Of a DNA stretch of 27,872 nt, positions 14,371-21,480 are shown one piece after another. The notes below the pieces were generated by a model. That model was not told the origin of the DNA. It worked only from the letters and a program-made list of their open reading frames with translations, and searched no databases. Location of the stretch: positions 1 through 27,872 of the forward strand of contig JBCKUK010000016.1 in the NCBI GenBank assembly GCA_038924905.1, read 5' to 3'. Source of the stretch: JBCKUK01 sp038924905 (GTDB lineage Bacteria; Pseudomonadota; Gammaproteobacteria; Burkholderiales; Methylophilaceae). Numbering within the stretch: the stretch's first letter is position 1; each line of letters begins with the position of its first letter. The position numbers were made by a program, and so were the translations under genes.

Positions 14371-16509
14371 TCAGAAGTCGACCAGGATAGAGCCGACCAC
14401 TTCAGCGCCGATGCGGCCAAGCTGTTCGCTGGTGGCGTTGATGTCGGCCATACGGGTGTTGTTCTTGCGCGCAACCAGCAACACGCCGCCTGCGCGGGCA
14501 GCAATTGCAAGCGTATCGGCGCCGGTCGAGAAGGCTGATGTATCGAACAGGACGACATCAAACTGGCTGACAAGGCTCTCACTCAGTTCTCCGAACGAAG
14601 CACGGCTGAGAAGTTCCTGCGGGTTGGGCGGGAGTGTACCGGCCGGCAGCACGGAAAGATCAACGAAGGATCCCACCTTGGAGATCACATCATTGGCAGC
14701 GGCGTGACCGGCCAGGACATCGGACAGCCCCTGCTTGTTTCCCAGATTGAAGATTTCATGCTGGCGCGGGCAACGCAGGTTGGCATCAATGAGCAGCGTG
14801 CGCTCGCCCAACTGCGAAAACACCACGGCGAGGTTGGCGGTGAAGAGGCTCGCTCCCTCCCCGGAGTTGATACTGGCCACCGCCAATTCTTTGCGGCCGG
14901 CAGCAAACCAGCGCAGCATAAGTTGGCTACGCACAGCGCGAAGAATCTCCGCCTGTGCGCTGAACGGTTGGTAGGCTGCCACCAGTTCGGCTGGATACTT
15001 TCCCTGCCCCGGCTGCAGGTAGTGATAGTCAAACTGGCGTGCCAGCGCCTGTTGGATATCGGCCTCGGTGACCAGGCCCAGGAGTTGGACGGCCTCACCA
15101 AAGCGTATCCCCCGCTCCTTCTGCAGGCGCAGCACACGCTCTGTGTCTTCCAGCGTAAGCTTGCCCAACTCCATCAGTATGCGACCTAAACGCCGATGCT
15201 TGGACTGTATCACACCGAGAACGGGTACCTGCAGCACTTCCACCATATCCTCCGCGGATCGCACACGCCGATTCAGCATTTCCGCCAGCATGCCGAACCC
15301 CACCCCAAGCAGGGTACCGAGGAATACCGACCGCAACATGTTGAGCAGCAGCTTTGGGCTATCGGGTTCAATTGGCGGTACGGCCGAGTTGAGCACGGCA
15401 ACACCCGATTGATCGAACTGCCATTCAAGATTGGTCTGGTTTAAACGCTGCGTGGCGGCATCGTAGGCGCGCTGGGTGCCCTCCACTTCTTTGCTGAGAA
15501 GCGTGAGTTCGTCTCGCGCCCGATTAATGGTAAGCACTTTGGATTTTTGTTCCGCCAGCGCGGCACGAATTTTGGATTCACGGCTGACCATGCTATCCGA
15601 GAAGGCCCTGATATGGATATTTAGCTCCGAACGCATCTTTTCCACCTCGGCGCTGGATCCCTGGTAGCTGGGATGGTTTTTACCCAACTTCTGCGAGATC
15701 TCAGCGAATTTCGCTTCGGCTTGCGCCAAACTTGCCTTGAGGTCATTAATCAGCAGATTGGTAGTAACACCGTCGCCTTCGTCAGTATTGCTACCCTGGC
15801 TCGATATTGCTCCCATCAACTCCCCTTGGGCTGCCACCAATTGGCTGGAAAGATGGTCAAGGCGGGCTGTTTCGACATCGAGGTGATTGTCCACATTGAC
15901 AATGCCGTGCTCCTGCTGGTACTTGGAGAGATTATTATGGGCTACCTCAAGTTTGTCACGCAGCAGCTTAATCTGACTATCGAAGTAGATGGCGGCTTTC
16001 TGTGCAGGCTCTACCGTGAGCCGGATGCTGGCCTTCTGGTAGGCGTCAGCGAAAGCGTTGGCGATGGCTGCGGCAAGAGCCGGGTCGGCGCCCTTGAAAT
16101 TAATGCTGAGAACACTGCTCCCACGGGAGGGTACGACCTCAAGATTATTAAGGAGCAGGCCGGCCAACCTGTAGCGGATGTTGCCCTTACCGTCACTCTC
16201 TTCGGAAAACATCTCTTTGATTGCCGCGCTCTCGGCCAATTTGGTCTGATCCACCACCAGCAGTGCTGTGCTGACGCTTTTGATGATATCTACTTGAGTG
16301 GCCATGTAGCCTGGCATCAGTTGCGCCGGCAAAGTATTTCCCGTGACTGGGTCGGTGCCCTTGTAATTGAACAGAAGTGTCGCGGTCGCCTTGTAGGTAT
16401 TGGGCAATGACAGGGTGACCGCCAAGCCGGTCGCCACCGTCACGACGAGCGTGAGCAGGATGATCTTGTAACGGGCGCGCAAGATGAGCAGGAATTGGAA
16501 GAAATTCAT
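14371..16509 (-). CDS. epsFG: EpsF-EpsG fusion: chain-length regulator, MshEN domain, BY-kinase-like ATPase
   Basis: 712 residues. Residues 1-435 are a Wzz/EpsF-type chain-length protein: transmembrane helix 1 at ~16-35, a periplasmic domain with long coiled coils (~170-360), a proline-rich PPIEPDSPK near 378-386 and transmembrane helix 2 at ~391-412. Residues 436-712 match EpsG, normally a separate ~290-residue protein. Within it, two 24-residue MshEN motifs occur at 440-463 and 469-492, with exactly five residues between. The BY-kinase part has a Walker A-like NSGEGASLF (548-556) whose lysine position is Ala553, Walker A' TLLIDANLR (571-579) and Walker B-like VVLFDTSAF (652-660). No tyrosine occurs after residue 513. 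Function: EPS polymer length and export control at the inner membrane, with likely c-di-GMP binding. Follows epsE by 52 nt. Confidence 0.9.
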   Translation of the reverse strand: MNFFQFLLILRARYKIILLTLVVTVATGLAVTLSLPNTYKATATLLFNYKGTDPVTGNTLPAQLMPGYMATQVDIIKSVSTALLVVDQTKLAESAAIKEMFSEESDGKGNIRYRLAGLLLNNLEVVPSRGSSVLSINFKGADPALAAAIANAFADAYQKASIRLTVEPAQKAAIYFDSQIKLLRDKLEVAHNNLSKYQQEHGIVNVDNHLDVETARLDHLSSQLVAAQGELMGAISSQGSNTDEGDGVTTNLLINDLKASLAQAEAKFAEISQKLGKNHPSYQGSSAEVEKMRSELNIHIRAFSDSMVSRESKIRAALAEQKSKVLTINRARDELTLLSKEVEGTQRAYDAATQRLNQTNLEWQFDQSGVAVLNSAVPPIEPDSPKLLLNMLRSVFLGTLLGVGFGMLAEMLNRRVRSAEDMVEVLQVPVLGVIQSKHRRLGRILMELGKLTLEDTERVLRLQKERGIRFGEAVQLLGLVTEADIQQALARQFDYHYLQPGQGKYPAELVAAYQPFSAQAEILRAVRSQLMLRWFAAGRKELAVASINSGEGASLFTANLAVVFSQLGERTLLIDANLRCPRQHEIFNLGNKQGLSDVLAGHAAANDVISKVGSFVDLSVLPAGTLPPNPQELLSRASFGELSESLVSQFDVVLFDTSAFSTGADTLAIAARAGGVLLVARKNNTRMADINATSEQLGRIGAEVVGSILVDF

Positions 16510-16561
16510 TCGGGTAAGTCCATGCTTGTCAATCCAATGAAAGAGGGCGTCGGTTACAGCA

Positions 16562-17350
16562 TCAGAACAGGCTTTCGCGGATGTAGATCACGTCATCTAC
16601 CCGCACCAACTCATCGTGCCTGGCTTCCAGCACCTGCATGTTGCCGTCCGTATCGCGGCGCTTGATGCGCACGCCGCGCTCGGTGCCGCGCAGGGTGAGG
16701 CCACCGCCGACGGAGAGCGCTTGCAGTACCGTCATGTTGCGCTCCAACCGGAAGACCCCGGGGCGCTGCACCTCGCCGTAAATGTAGAACCTGGGGGCGC
16801 GTTCGACATAAATGATGTCGTTGCTTGCCAGTTCCCGGTTCTTTGTCATGTCGCCAGAGCGGACCATTTCGAGGATGTCGATCACTTCCCGGCTGGCCTC
16901 GCCATCGCGAGTACGGATCAGGATGACCGTATCACCCCCCTCAGCGCTTGCCCCACCGGCAAGCGCCAGGATGTCGGTGAGCGTACGTTTGCCATCAATA
17001 GGGTGGCGGCCCGGCCTGTTGACTTGGCCAAGCACGGAGACCTGCCGGCTCTGCATCTGGGTAACGATGATGTTGACATGCGACTTACGGATAAAGCCGC
17101 CGCTTTCGAGCAGGCCGGCAATTTTTTTCTCAGCTGCGAAGGTATCCTGGCCGCCGACGGATACCACACCCACCAGCGGGAAGGTGATGCTGCCGGCTTC
17201 ACTCACCCGGGTTTCGAGAGAGAGATCGGGATGTCCATGGACGGATATCTTGAGCACGTCACCGGGCCCAAGCGGGACATCGGCCGCGCCCGCGCCAACA
17301 ACCCAGGCGCTCATTATCAGTGCCGACAACCACATCAGATTTTTCTTCAT
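16562..17350 (-). CDS. epsE: polysaccharide export protein, EpsE/Wza type
   Basis: 262 residues with a cleavable signal peptide (MKKNLMWLSALIMSAWVVGA, cut about GAGA-AD at 22-23; no lipobox cysteine, as in EpsE). Residues ~24-105 are the polysaccharide export (Poly_export) domain starting PLGPGDVLKISV. Two SLBB domains follow (QVSVLGQVNRPGRHPI from ~108, and YIYGEVQRPGVFRL from ~197). It would form the outer-membrane/periplasmic channel for EPS and partner with EpsF-EpsG. AGGG about 7 nt upstream of the ATG serves as ribosome binding site. An IS1595-family element ends 31 nt upstream of the start codon, so the original leader has been displaced. Confidence 0.88.
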   Translation of the reverse strand: MKKNLMWLSALIMSAWVVGAGAADVPLGPGDVLKISVHGHPDLSLETRVSEAGSITFPLVGVVSVGGQDTFAAEKKIAGLLESGGFIRKSHVNIIVTQMQSRQVSVLGQVNRPGRHPIDGKRTLTDILALAGGASAEGGDTVILIRTRDGEASREVIDILEMVRSGDMTKNRELASNDIIYVERAPRFYIYGEVQRPGVFRLERNMTVLQALSVGGGLTLRGTERGVRIKRRDTDGNMQVLEARHDELVRVDDVIYIRESLF

Positions 17351-17381
17351 GCCACGCCCTAATACCTTAAATAATCATCAA

Positions 17382-18097
17382 GGGGCTGTAGTAGATTAGC
17401 CTTAAATCCCAGCCCACTCCTTCAATATTAACAGTTGTTGTTTAGGTGTTCCGTAATTAAATCTGAATCCACATTCCTTGAGGAATAATGGGAACGACTC
17501 TATTAGGAATTCCATTGTATTTTCTTAACACTCGCTTGGCTTGATTCCAGAAGTTCTCAATGCCATTAATGTGGTTCTTGCCTGTTGCAAACAGCGTTGA
17601 GTGGTTAATTCTCTCATGATAAAAATCACTCACATCTAATGCGTTATAACTTCGATAGCAATCTGTATAAACCACGCTGTCTGGTGCTATCTTCCTTGTA
17701 ATAAGCGGCATTAATGTTTCTGACTTGGTGTTGATGACGGCCTTAGTATAAACCTTACCACCGCGCTTTAAGAGACCAAACACAGCAACTTTACCAGCAG
17801 CGCCGCGACCGCGCTTTCCTTTGCGGGCACCACCCTTCGTCACTCTCAATCTAATGCAACAGCACCATCGAATATTTCGTGTGCTTCTTGCTCCAGGTAA
17901 TAAGCAATAATTTCACGTAATTCACGGTAAAACAAAGCAGCACTATTAGGCTGTATTTCAAGTAAATCTGCAGCTGATCGTGCCGTGACTTCTAATACAA
18001 AATATTCAAGTAACTTTAACTGCTTCTTTCTTAATAACTTACAATGACTTAGATTCATTTAATTAGCATAACATTTATGCTAATCTACTATAGTCCC
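17382..18097 (-). mobile_element. IS1595-family (IS1016-like) insertion sequence, complete ends, decayed transposase
   Basis: Terminal inverted repeats at 17382-17400 and 18079-18097 match at 17 of 19 positions by hand (…TAGTAGATTAGC inner ends), giving a 716-bp element. It is flanked by ATCATCAA (17374-17381) and ATAATCAA (18098-18105), an 8-bp target duplication with one mismatch, as expected for this family. It lies between the CAAX-protease remnant and epsE, with the transposase in the same direction as the operon. Confidence 0.85.
17402..18058 (-). pseudogene. IS1595-family transposase, frameshifted
   Basis: The N-terminal part (ATG 18058) reads MNLSHCKLLRKKQLKLLEYF and ends FDGAVALD; the frame then breaks where the catalytic DESYFGG should be. 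The middle resumes as GGARKGKRGRGAAGKVAVFG, with VVYTDCYRSYNALDVS and GKNHINGIENFWNQAKRVL (the DDE/N region). A further lost base near 17475 shifts the end; the original end FLKECGFRFNYGTPKQQLL is legible in another frame to a TAA at 17402-17404. At least two disruptions make it inactive on its own. Confidence 0.8.
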
Positions 18098-18130
18098 ATA
18101 ATCAACTATGATAAGCGTGCAAATTTCAGT

Positions 18131-18250
18131 CTACCAGAAACTCCAGTTGCCCGTGTAGATAACCCACGCTCCCAGCAAGGCGTTGGTGACCACATGCGCG
18201 ATTATCGGCGACCAAAGGGTGCCGCTCCGGACTGGGCATAAGATTTCATG
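18131..18250 (-). pseudogene. C-terminal remnant of a CPBP/CAAX-type membrane protease
   Basis: About 36 legible codons on the minus strand before TAG (18131-18133): SGTLWSPIIAHVVTNALLGA followed by WVIYTGNWSFW. HVVTN is the HxxxN motif of CPBP (CAAX protease and bacteriocin-processing) enzymes, and the short hydrophobic tail ending in W is typical of the exosortase-associated CAAX protease-related family. The rest of the gene, including the EExxxR motif, is gone. The remnant sits directly after the sugar phosphotransferase gene and before the IS1595 element, so the loss may be linked to recombination here. Confidence 0.6.
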
Positions 18251-18268
18251 CGCCTCGCTTATCGGCGA

Positions 18269-19651
18269 TTAATAGGCATCGTCGCCGCGCGCTACGATCC
18301 AGGCAGTTTGCATGATGATCCAGAGATCCAGCAACAGCGACCAGTTACGCAGATAGTAGAGGTCGAATTCGACGCGCTTCTGCATTTTTTCCAGCGTTTC
18401 CGTTTCACCACGCAGTCCGTTCACCTGCGCCCATCCGGTAATGCCGGGTTTGACCTTGTGGCGCAGCATGTAGCCTTTGATGAGCTTGCGGTAGAGTTCG
18501 TTGTGGGCCATGGCATGTGGCCGGGGGCCAACGATGCTCATGCGGCCCTGCAACACGTTGATGAACTGGGGTAACTCATCCAGTGAGGTTTTGCGCAGAA
18601 AGCCGCCCAACCGAGTGATACGGCTGTCGCTCTTTCTGGCCTGCGCTACGTCTGGGCCATCCTCGCACACGGTCATGGAGCGGAACTTGTAGACGATGAT
18701 TTCCTCTCCATTGAGGCCGTAGCGCCGTTGCTTGAATATTATCGGGCCCGGCGAGGTGAGCTTGACTGCGGTTGCTATCACGGCCATCAACGGCAGCAGC
18801 ATGAGCAGGATGATGCTACCCAGCACCATGTCGCTTCCGTACTTGACTATGCCATCTATGTCGAGGAAGGGGGTTTCGCGCATTGATACGATGGGGATGC
18901 CGTGAATGGAGTCGAAATGGGGTTGTATGAGATCAAAGGTGTGGATATCCGGCACAAAATATATCGATGCCGTTGTGTCTCTTGCCTCATCCAGCAGCTC
19001 GAAGATGCGAGGCTGCGCAGCCATGGGCAGGCAGATGAATATTATGTTGGTATTGTTTTCCCGTACGTAAGCGACCAGATCAGGCACCTTGCCAAGCATG
19101 GGCACAGGCATGTTTTCAGGGTGGCGTTCGACAATACGGTCGTCGAAGTAGCCCTTGATTTCCATGAACAGGTATGGGTCGCCAATGATCTGGCGAGCGA
19201 GCTTGGTACTGAGCTCGTTTGCACCGACGATGACGACGGGGCGTATCCTTTTGCCGACAAGCATCCTTAAGGTGCCCATGTGAATGAGAAGATGGGCAAG
19301 CAGCAAGGCGAACGGACCGGCGATGACCCACACCAGCAGCACTTGCTCTGAATATTCCACATAAAGGCCCGTGGCATAGCCAGAAAAAGCAAGGACAGCA
19401 ACCGTAGCCACCCAACCGATGAACAAGTCGCGCGCGTGCCCGATAAGTTCGCCTCTACGCCAGGACTGATAAATATCCATCTCGTCGTAGATACGAGACG
19501 AAACTAAAAAGGCGAACACGGCCAGCACCACGTACAGCCCGCTGAATGATTCGCCATGGAGAAGTACGATCACCCACAATAGCACAATGATAACGCACGG
19601 ATCGAGCAGGCGCTTGACGATGGCGATGAGTGGAATATCGGTAACGGTCAT
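18269..19651 (-). CDS. undecaprenyl-phosphate glucose phosphotransferase (EpsB/WcaJ type)
   Basis: 460 residues. Four N-terminal transmembrane helices (about 15-130), a CoA-binding-like Rossmann middle domain (VVIVGANELSTKLAR, 139-153), one more membrane helix (~272-298) and the bacterial sugar transferase catalytic domain. The latter has SPGPIIFKQRRYG (300-312), KFRSM (322-326), RKTSLDELPQF (353-363, with the Asp-Glu pair at 358-359) and GPRP (375-378). It catalyses the first, membrane-bound step of EPS synthesis: transfer of a sugar-1-phosphate, usually glucose, from UDP-sugar to undecaprenyl phosphate. It lies 33 nt after the EpsL-like gene, as in methanolan-type loci. Confidence 0.9.
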   Translation of the reverse strand: MTVTDIPLIAIVKRLLDPCVIIVLLWVIVLLHGESFSGLYVVLAVFAFLVSSRIYDEMDIYQSWRRGELIGHARDLFIGWVATVAVLAFSGYATGLYVEYSEQVLLVWVIAGPFALLLAHLLIHMGTLRMLVGKRIRPVVIVGANELSTKLARQIIGDPYLFMEIKGYFDDRIVERHPENMPVPMLGKVPDLVAYVRENNTNIIFICLPMAAQPRIFELLDEARDTTASIYFVPDIHTFDLIQPHFDSIHGIPIVSMRETPFLDIDGIVKYGSDMVLGSIILLMLLPLMAVIATAVKLTSPGPIIFKQRRYGLNGEEIIVYKFRSMTVCEDGPDVAQARKSDSRITRLGGFLRKTSLDELPQFINVLQGRMSIVGPRPHAMAHNELYRKLIKGYMLRHKVKPGITGWAQVNGLRGETETLEKMQKRVEFDLYYLRNWSLLLDLWIIMQTAWIVARGDDAY

Positions 19652-19684
19652 TTGTTTTTTCTTGAGATTGCCAGCGAATGCAGG

Positions 19685-20911
19685 TTAAAACTCGTAGCGG
19701 CCATTGAGCATTATGCTGTTGCTCTTGAACCCGCTTTGGAAGATGTTGGACTGACGCTCATCGTGCTGCATGGAAAACGATAGCTGAAGATCCTGCAGCG
19801 GCGTATAGGAAACCGCGGCCATCGCGCTGCGGAAGGTATCCTGCCTCCGGGGCTGCGCCGTCAGAACCTGACTGGGGTCGCCCGCATGGTCTCGCTGTTC
19901 GTAACTGAGCTTGCCCTGCAGCGCCAGCTTGGAAGTGATGGCCCAGGCCGGCGTCAGGCTGACACCGCGGTTGACGCTGAAGCTGGCGGTGGCATCATCC
20001 ACGGCATTGATATCGCGCCAGCCGGCGAGGGAAAGCGTGATCTTTCCGGTAGGCGCCCAGTCCAGCGTGGCGCGACCAGTGAGGCCAGTAAAGTCACGCG
20101 CGGGAACCTGGTTGTGATTGCGCTTCACCATGCCGGCCTCGAGCTGCAGACGGGTCTTGCCGCTATACCACCAGTCGACGACTGCACTTGCTTCGTCCTG
20201 CTGGTAGCCGTTATCCACCAGGCTACCGCCGACTAGCTGGCGGTTGGGAAACGTACCCGTGACCTGACGGTACTGCACTCCCACATGGCTGCCGCTGGAG
20301 GCTAAGTAATCGACCCCGACCTCGGTGGCGTCCTCACTACGGTTCTGGGTGCGTTGCGCCGCGATGCTGTTTTCGAGGTCGTAGGTTGATGCGGAAGTGC
20401 GCAGCCGCCAGCTGGGATGAAATCGCCAAGCGAGGTCTGCGAACTTGCGATTCTGGGTACGGTCGTTGCGGACGAGTTGGCGGAACTCCAGGAATGTGCC
20501 GAGGCTACGCGTGTAGCTCGCACCGAGGTTCCCCTCCAGGTGATTGCCGAGATGCCAGTTCCACTTGCCTGAGAAATCACGCCCGTCATTGTCCAGTATA
20601 CTGAAGCGATTGAATGTGTCGCGGTTGAGTTCAAGATTGATATTGATGCGCTGAAGGCTGATCTGCTTGTCGATAATGATGCCCACGGTGGCGCGATTGA
20701 TGGTGTCGCTGGTCTGTTCGCTGCCAAAGGACGCTATTGCGTCGGCCGCGCTGTTGACTCTCAGCAGGTTGTCGTCGTAGGTGACGCCGTAGGAGACATA
20801 GGGGCGAAGGACATCGCCCTGCTCTGCTGAGGCCCAGCCAGGCCAAACCGAAAGCAGTAATGCCAGCCAAGCCGGCCAGCAAGTGTTGATGGTTTGCGCG
20901 CGCGCCATCAT
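19685..20911 (-). CDS. epsL: EpsL-like outer-membrane beta-barrel protein
   Basis: 408 residues from the ATG at 20911, chosen because GCAGGG lies 4 nt before it and because it gives a proper signal peptide (MMARAQTINTCWPAWLALLL, cut after WASA). An in-frame start at 20983 would add 24 unrelated residues. The mature protein opens with LRPYVSYGVTYDDNLLRV and continues as alternating amphipathic beta strands with polar turns. It ends GRYEF, the aromatic C-terminus of an outer-membrane barrel. This matches the EpsL family of betaproteobacterial EPS operons, thought to help polymer cross the outer membrane. It is the first well-supported gene of the minus-strand EPS block. Confidence 0.8.
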   Translation of the reverse strand: MMARAQTINTCWPAWLALLLSVWPGWASAEQGDVLRPYVSYGVTYDDNLLRVNSAADAIASFGSEQTSDTINRATVGIIIDKQISLQRININLELNRDTFNRFSILDNDGRDFSGKWNWHLGNHLEGNLGASYTRSLGTFLEFRQLVRNDRTQNRKFADLAWRFHPSWRLRTSASTYDLENSIAAQRTQNRSEDATEVGVDYLASSGSHVGVQYRQVTGTFPNRQLVGGSLVDNGYQQDEASAVVDWWYSGKTRLQLEAGMVKRNHNQVPARDFTGLTGRATLDWAPTGKITLSLAGWRDINAVDDATASFSVNRGVSLTPAWAITSKLALQGKLSYEQRDHAGDPSQVLTAQPRRQDTFRSAMAAVSYTPLQDLQLSFSMQHDERQSNIFQSGFKSNSIMLNGRYEF

Positions 20912-21032
20912 GCCCTGCCAAATCCGCCAGTTTTCCGTGGGCACCACCCAGAAGGCGTAGAGGGAGCCGCCCTTGCGAACCAAGGCATGGCCGTCGCAGC
21001 GAGCACCCCTAAACCAGAGTTTTTCAGTTCCA

Positions 21033-21185
21033 TCAGTCGAGATTCAGCACCCGTAGAAAAACCAGTGCCGCTATCACGAGGCCCAGACCAGCGTCATTTT
21101 GTAGTAGCGAGACCTCAAAGGCGTCGTCTTGCGCTACAATCCGCGCACGACTCTCATTTTTTTCAAACAACTCAATTTTTGCCAT
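21033..21185 (-). CDS. possible small protein (50 aa) with one hydrophobic segment
   Basis: An open frame of 50 codons, ATG 21185 to TGA 21033: charged N-terminal half (MAKIELFEKNESRARIVAQD) and a hydrophobic C-terminal segment (GLGLVIAALVFLRVLNL). It lies directly upstream of epsL in the same direction. Its stop overlaps a further 41-codon frame (ATG at 21034) which in turn overlaps the epsL start. No good ribosome binding site is visible and I do not recognise the family. It may be a real single-pass leader gene or chance coding. Confidence 0.35.
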   Translation of the reverse strand: MAKIELFEKNESRARIVAQDDAFEVSLLQNDAGLGLVIAALVFLRVLNLD

Positions 21186-21397
21186 CGTTCGGACTAAAAC
21201 AGAAGTGGCTGTGATTATTTATCATTAGTATTCACCACTTTATGATCTGCAGTTTTCTTTAGATGACGCGCATAGCCCCCCTAAAATAGTAACGGTATAC
21301 CAAACAACCAGAAATGTATATACCCAGCATTGTCCAATGGGGTTTGAGTCTGATCGGGTGGCTGGAAGCGATCATTATGCGAGGCATGGTGATCAAT

Positions 21398-21480
21398 ATG
21401 AACGACGAACAGCTGCATACCCTGGCCCAGCTACAGGCCTTTTTGGACGGAACCATAACCGTTGATTTGTCAACGCCAAA
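21398..21480 (+). pseudogene. N-terminal fragment of a DDE transposase/integrase
   Basis: A short frame from ATG 21398 reading MNDEQLHTLAQLQAFLDGTI then TVDLS. It resembles the start of integrase-type transposases whose N-terminus has 'L.TL.Q...FL.G...V.F'. It is cut by the left end of the ISNCY-like element at about 21475-21481. No continuation is found on the far side of that element. Upstream, 21186-21397 has no feature I can support. Confidence 0.4.

Noticed and set aside
15673..16410. Long plus-strand open frame inside the epsF-epsG gene (245 codons).
   Set aside because: Antisense shadow of a well-supported gene; no family motifs and a composition typical of reverse-strand reading.
16616..17362. 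Plus-strand open frame of 248 codons over epsE.
   Set aside because: No recognisable domain; the minus strand encodes signal peptide, export and SLBB domains.
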